Assembly (NCBI GenBank): GCA_963277665.1
Contig: OY728130.1
Location: forward strand, 1,365,414,393-1,365,478,392
DNA from: Viscum album
Taxonomy: Eukaryota; Streptophyta; Magnoliopsida; Santalales; Viscaceae
DNA length: 64,000 bases
Direction: 5' to 3'
The notes under the pieces were generated by a model that was not told the DNA's origin, did no database searches, and saw only the letters and a program-made list of their open reading frames with translations. Numbering within the stretch: position 1 is the first letter of the stretch; the number at the start of each line of letters is the position of its first letter. Of this stretch, positions 61,451 to 64,000 are shown in pieces. The position numbers were made by a program, and so were the translations under genes.

Positions 61451-62403
61451 TTTAACTATTAGACGGTTCATGGTCCACTTTTAATGGGAATATAGACCCA
61501 AGTGATGATCAGTTCCAACCCTTAGCAAGATGAAATAGTTTTACCACTAGTTGGAGAGCTTGGATTCATTTGTTCCAGTTATCATAGAATAATGATCTTG
61601 TAGTTGTAGAGTGGAAATGCCCATTTTTTCCTAATAGATGTACCATATGAGCTTAGGTAGATGGATTTTGAGCTTGTGGGGATGAACTATTTTAAGGGAA
61701 CCCAAAGATCTAAAACAAAGGTTGATCATTACTCTCAATATGGATTTCATAAAGGTCGGATCCACATGCATAGTTCTTTGAGAATCCCATAGTGATGGGT
61801 CTGGATATGTGTTGAGGCAGGGGGGTATAATAGTTGTGTAAATTTTAGTTATGGTGGGATTATCACTATGAGCCTGGAAGTAAATAGATCGGGCCATTTG
61901 TAGCTAATAAGAACCTAAAAAAATTTATTGGGGAAGGCATTTTCACTTAAAGTTATTAGAAATGAATGTATGAGAGGGTTGATATTATTTTTGTTCCCTA
62001 GGATGGGTAATGTTGATGTATTCACTTTATCAGCTGATGATGGTGAGTGGTGTAAGGAATTTATAGAACTATGTGATGATCTTATTGAGGGAATCAATGG
62101 TGTAGTTTTATGTAGTTAGATATTATTTATATGAAAATAATTAGGATAACCCTTTTTTGATGGTGGGAAGCTTAACGTTCTCATGGAAAATGACTTGGTG
62201 TATGGACTATATCTAAGTGATACTGATGGTTCATGTAAATTATTCATGTTGGAATTAATGGGAATATAACTATTGGAAAATAAGTATCTAGGTTTAAATC
62301 CTTGATTATATTCATGAAGGAAAGATGTGATTATGTTGTGAGCTTCCATAATGGTGGGTGAGGCTATTTGGAATTCATGGAGGAATGAGAATCTCAGTTG
62401 TAG
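61451..62403. other. Unassigned sequence between two LTRs
   Basis: About 950 bp. A 63-residue plus-strand frame (61928-62119, with VDVFTLSADDGEWCKEF) has no family I recognise; frames on the minus strand are equally short. It may be the end of the preceding LTR or flanking DNA. Confidence 0.35.
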
Positions 62404-62488
62404 TGTAAGAACCCAAATCTTCTTTTCAGGTACACTTTTCCCTTTTTTGGAGTTTTTGAGAAAAATGAACTTTCTGGAAATTTTTGAA

Positions 62489-62663
62489 GTACACGCTGTG
62501 TACTTTCTGAGTACAAGACGTGTACTATTTTCCTGCCAAAGCCGTGTGCAGGACGTGTCCGGGCCACACACACAGTGTGTAAGGGTAACGTGGAGGCTGA
62601 TTTTGGTGGATTACGGAAAAGACCTAGTACACGCCGTGTACTCTAAAAGTACACGTAGTGTAC
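62489..62663 (+). promoter_or_regulatory. Two pairs of 15-bp palindromes (GTACACGNNGTGTAC)
   Basis: Copies at 62489-62503, 62511-62525, 62627-62641 and 62649-62663. Within each pair the starts are exactly 22 bp apart. Half-sites (CGTGTGC, CGTGTCC, 62543-62560) and an ACACACACAGTGTGT palindrome (about 62565-62579) lie between the pairs. Placement in the upstream part of the LTR suggests binding sites of a dimeric factor; that is inference. Confidence 0.75.
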
Positions 62664-63408
62664 CTTCTTTTTTTTCATTAAATGGACTGGGGTCACGCCT
62701 GACGCACAGAAGCATATTCGTCTCTAGGTTTTGTTCATCCGAGAGTGACCGTACGGCCGAATCTTCTCCGATCCACCGTGCCTCCGTCCAACCTCCGTTC
62801 CAGCCGCCTTCTATTGCGTTGGAAGCACTGTAGTGAGTTCCCCATTCTACTTTAGCCTTGTTTCTTGATTTCTCCTCGTTTTCAAGTTATCATAGGTTGA
62901 GCGTTTTGTGAGTTTTCTCAGATCTACGTCGTTCTAAGGGGAATATGTCATCGCGGTTCACATATATCGATCTACTGGGATCGAGGTAGGTGGTTTGTTT
63001 CCCTACGTTGAATGTCCTTGAGTTTTTGGTGCAAAAGTGCCGGATACCCATGTATCGGGTATCTCGGGTTAGGGTTTTGATCCTGTTTTGTTATCTGCCT
63101 TAGATTTCTTGTATTCTTGAGGTTATTGGATGATTAATAATTTCTTATTAGCATGGTTTAGGATCACCCCATGGGTGTTTCCCCTTGTTTTGGTTGTTTA
63201 TTTCCGTTTGGTGCGGCTTTGCCTACGAGGCAACCCTTTTGCACATTACTAGTATGACTGTTGAATTGATTGAATGTATTTCCTGCTCTTTATATGCTTG
63301 TGGATTCTTGTAGCTATTATCCAAGTAGTTGCTGAACTTACTTAGGCTTCTAACCGTCGTTTACGCACGACTAAACTGCTCAGGGCTGAGTGAACCAGGT
63401 GTGGTAGA

Positions 63409-63700
63409 CTAAAGGGGGAATTGATGATTAGGGCTTCCCTAGAGAGTCTGTTATAATTAGTATTGATCACAGGACCTATGGGAATGGGACTTCGTGCTTC
63501 CTCAGAGTGTCCTTAGTTACGTAGAGAGACTATAGGGGGAATTAGATGTAAGTGCTTCCTCAGAGAGTCTATATCTTTCGTTGCAAGAACACAAGGGAAT
63601 TGACGGTGAGAGATTCCTAGAGTGTCTGTGACTTTGTACTTCTACTTGACTAGAGGGGTTTACTAGTAGGAGCCACCCAGAGAGTCAGTTCTTTATTTGT
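63409..63700 (+). repeat. Tandem repeat of 50-65 bp in the youngest LTR
   Basis: Five imperfect units beginning near 63409, 63472, 63527, 63588 and 63647, each with a GACTAKAGGGGGAATT-like start and a GCTTCCYCAGAGAGTCT-like end. Confidence 0.75.
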
Positions 63701-64000
63701 TGGTTGGTTGTGATGAGTCCACCAAGCCAAAGAATGATCTTGGGTTTGTACTGCTTGTTGTTTAGGTAGACTGTTGAGTTACCTGTTGTGCTTACTTTAT
63801 TGCCTTTGGAGTGTAGAGCTATTGCTAGGTTCCTTGGTTGATAGCTAAATTATTGTACTAAACTGCTAAATAAATGTGAATGGATATTTGTAGGATTGTT
63901 TACTTTAGTGTATTTCCGCTTCTCTATTGCATTTATTTCCTTTACTTTTGCTATATTACTCACTGATAGTAGGGCACGAATCTCGTGGTGATTTCCTACT

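Larger units (their letters stand above)
62404..64000 (+). mobile_element. LTR of a younger gypsy-type element, cut by the window end
   Basis: Starts TGTAAGAACCCAAATC and runs off the window. Less AT-rich than the rest and with many intact CpG, unlike the decayed LTRs to the left, so it is probably the youngest insertion here. It carries four palindromic motifs upstream of the likely start of transcription, a donor-like CGAG/GTAGGTGG at 62986/62987, and a tandem repeat at 63409-63700. Overlapping frames (62351-62833 plus, 62116-62571 minus) cross the LTR boundary and are not coding. Confidence 0.7.

Noticed and set aside
62351..62833. 160-residue plus-strand frame, the longest outside the repeats
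   Set aside because: It crosses the LTR start at 62404 and the palindromes, has no homology I recognise, and overlaps an equally long frame on the other strand.
1..64000. A previously undescribed multi-gene system
   Set aside because: Every coding stretch I could identify is a broken retrotransposon domain; none of the remaining frames cluster or show conserved features. The best novelty candidates are non-coding (LTR splice-like sites, palindromes, the 1285-bp insertion).

Overview
The window is plant nuclear DNA made almost entirely of decayed mobile elements. I find no host gene, tRNA, rRNA or CRISPR array. The evidence for a plant (very probably a flowering plant) is the element set: Athila/Tat-like Ty3 elements with a tRNA-Asp-type primer site, Tekay-like chromoviruses with long LTRs and a C-terminal chromodomain, SIRE-like Ty1/copia elements with an extra reading frame after pol, CACTA transposons, and small MITEs. 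Most of the sequence is AT-rich and coding remnants carry many TAA/TAG/TGA codons, so nearly all copies are old. The last 1.6 kb is visibly less decayed. Species cannot be named from this.

Layout. 1-3295 (minus): gag and leader of an Athila/Tat-like element, its primer site and an LTR, cut by the window edge. 3565-8933 (minus): a Tekay-like chromovirus keeping RT, protease, gag and its 5' LTR, with its 3' half missing. 8934-11175 and 29490-30009 (plus): two halves of one Ty1/copia element. They are split by a full Tekay-like chromovirus (11176-29489, minus) with both LTRs, gag, protease, RT, RNase H, integrase and chromodomain. Its 5' LTR is in turn split by an 8.3-kb CACTA element (18693-27004) with a TTT target duplication. 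The CACTA interior holds a pyrimidine-rich end, two G-rich arrays and a gypsy integrase fragment. 30933-31632: two small MITEs. 31690-48860 (plus): two SIRE-like copia elements in tandem sharing one LTR (43225-44826). The first also carries an 800-bp CACTA-like insertion, a 1.3-kb unclassified insertion with a 14-bp duplication, and the extra post-pol frame. 48868-49800: a minus-strand LTR-like fragment. 49845-61450 (plus): the 3' ends of three chromoviruses one after another, each with its LTR. 62404-64000 (plus): the start of a younger LTR.

The genes do not work together as a pathway; the window is a record of nested insertions. The most useful signals are: (i) a splice-donor-like site just after the TATA box and an acceptor-like site before the 3' end, kept at matching places in four Tekay-type LTRs and suggested in a fifth; (ii) two pairs of 15-bp palindromes with identical 22-bp spacing in the youngest LTR; (iii) the CACTA element whose two ends are both pyrimidine-rich when read inward; and (iv) the unclassified insertion at 36285-37569. 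I did not find a convincing new multi-gene system.
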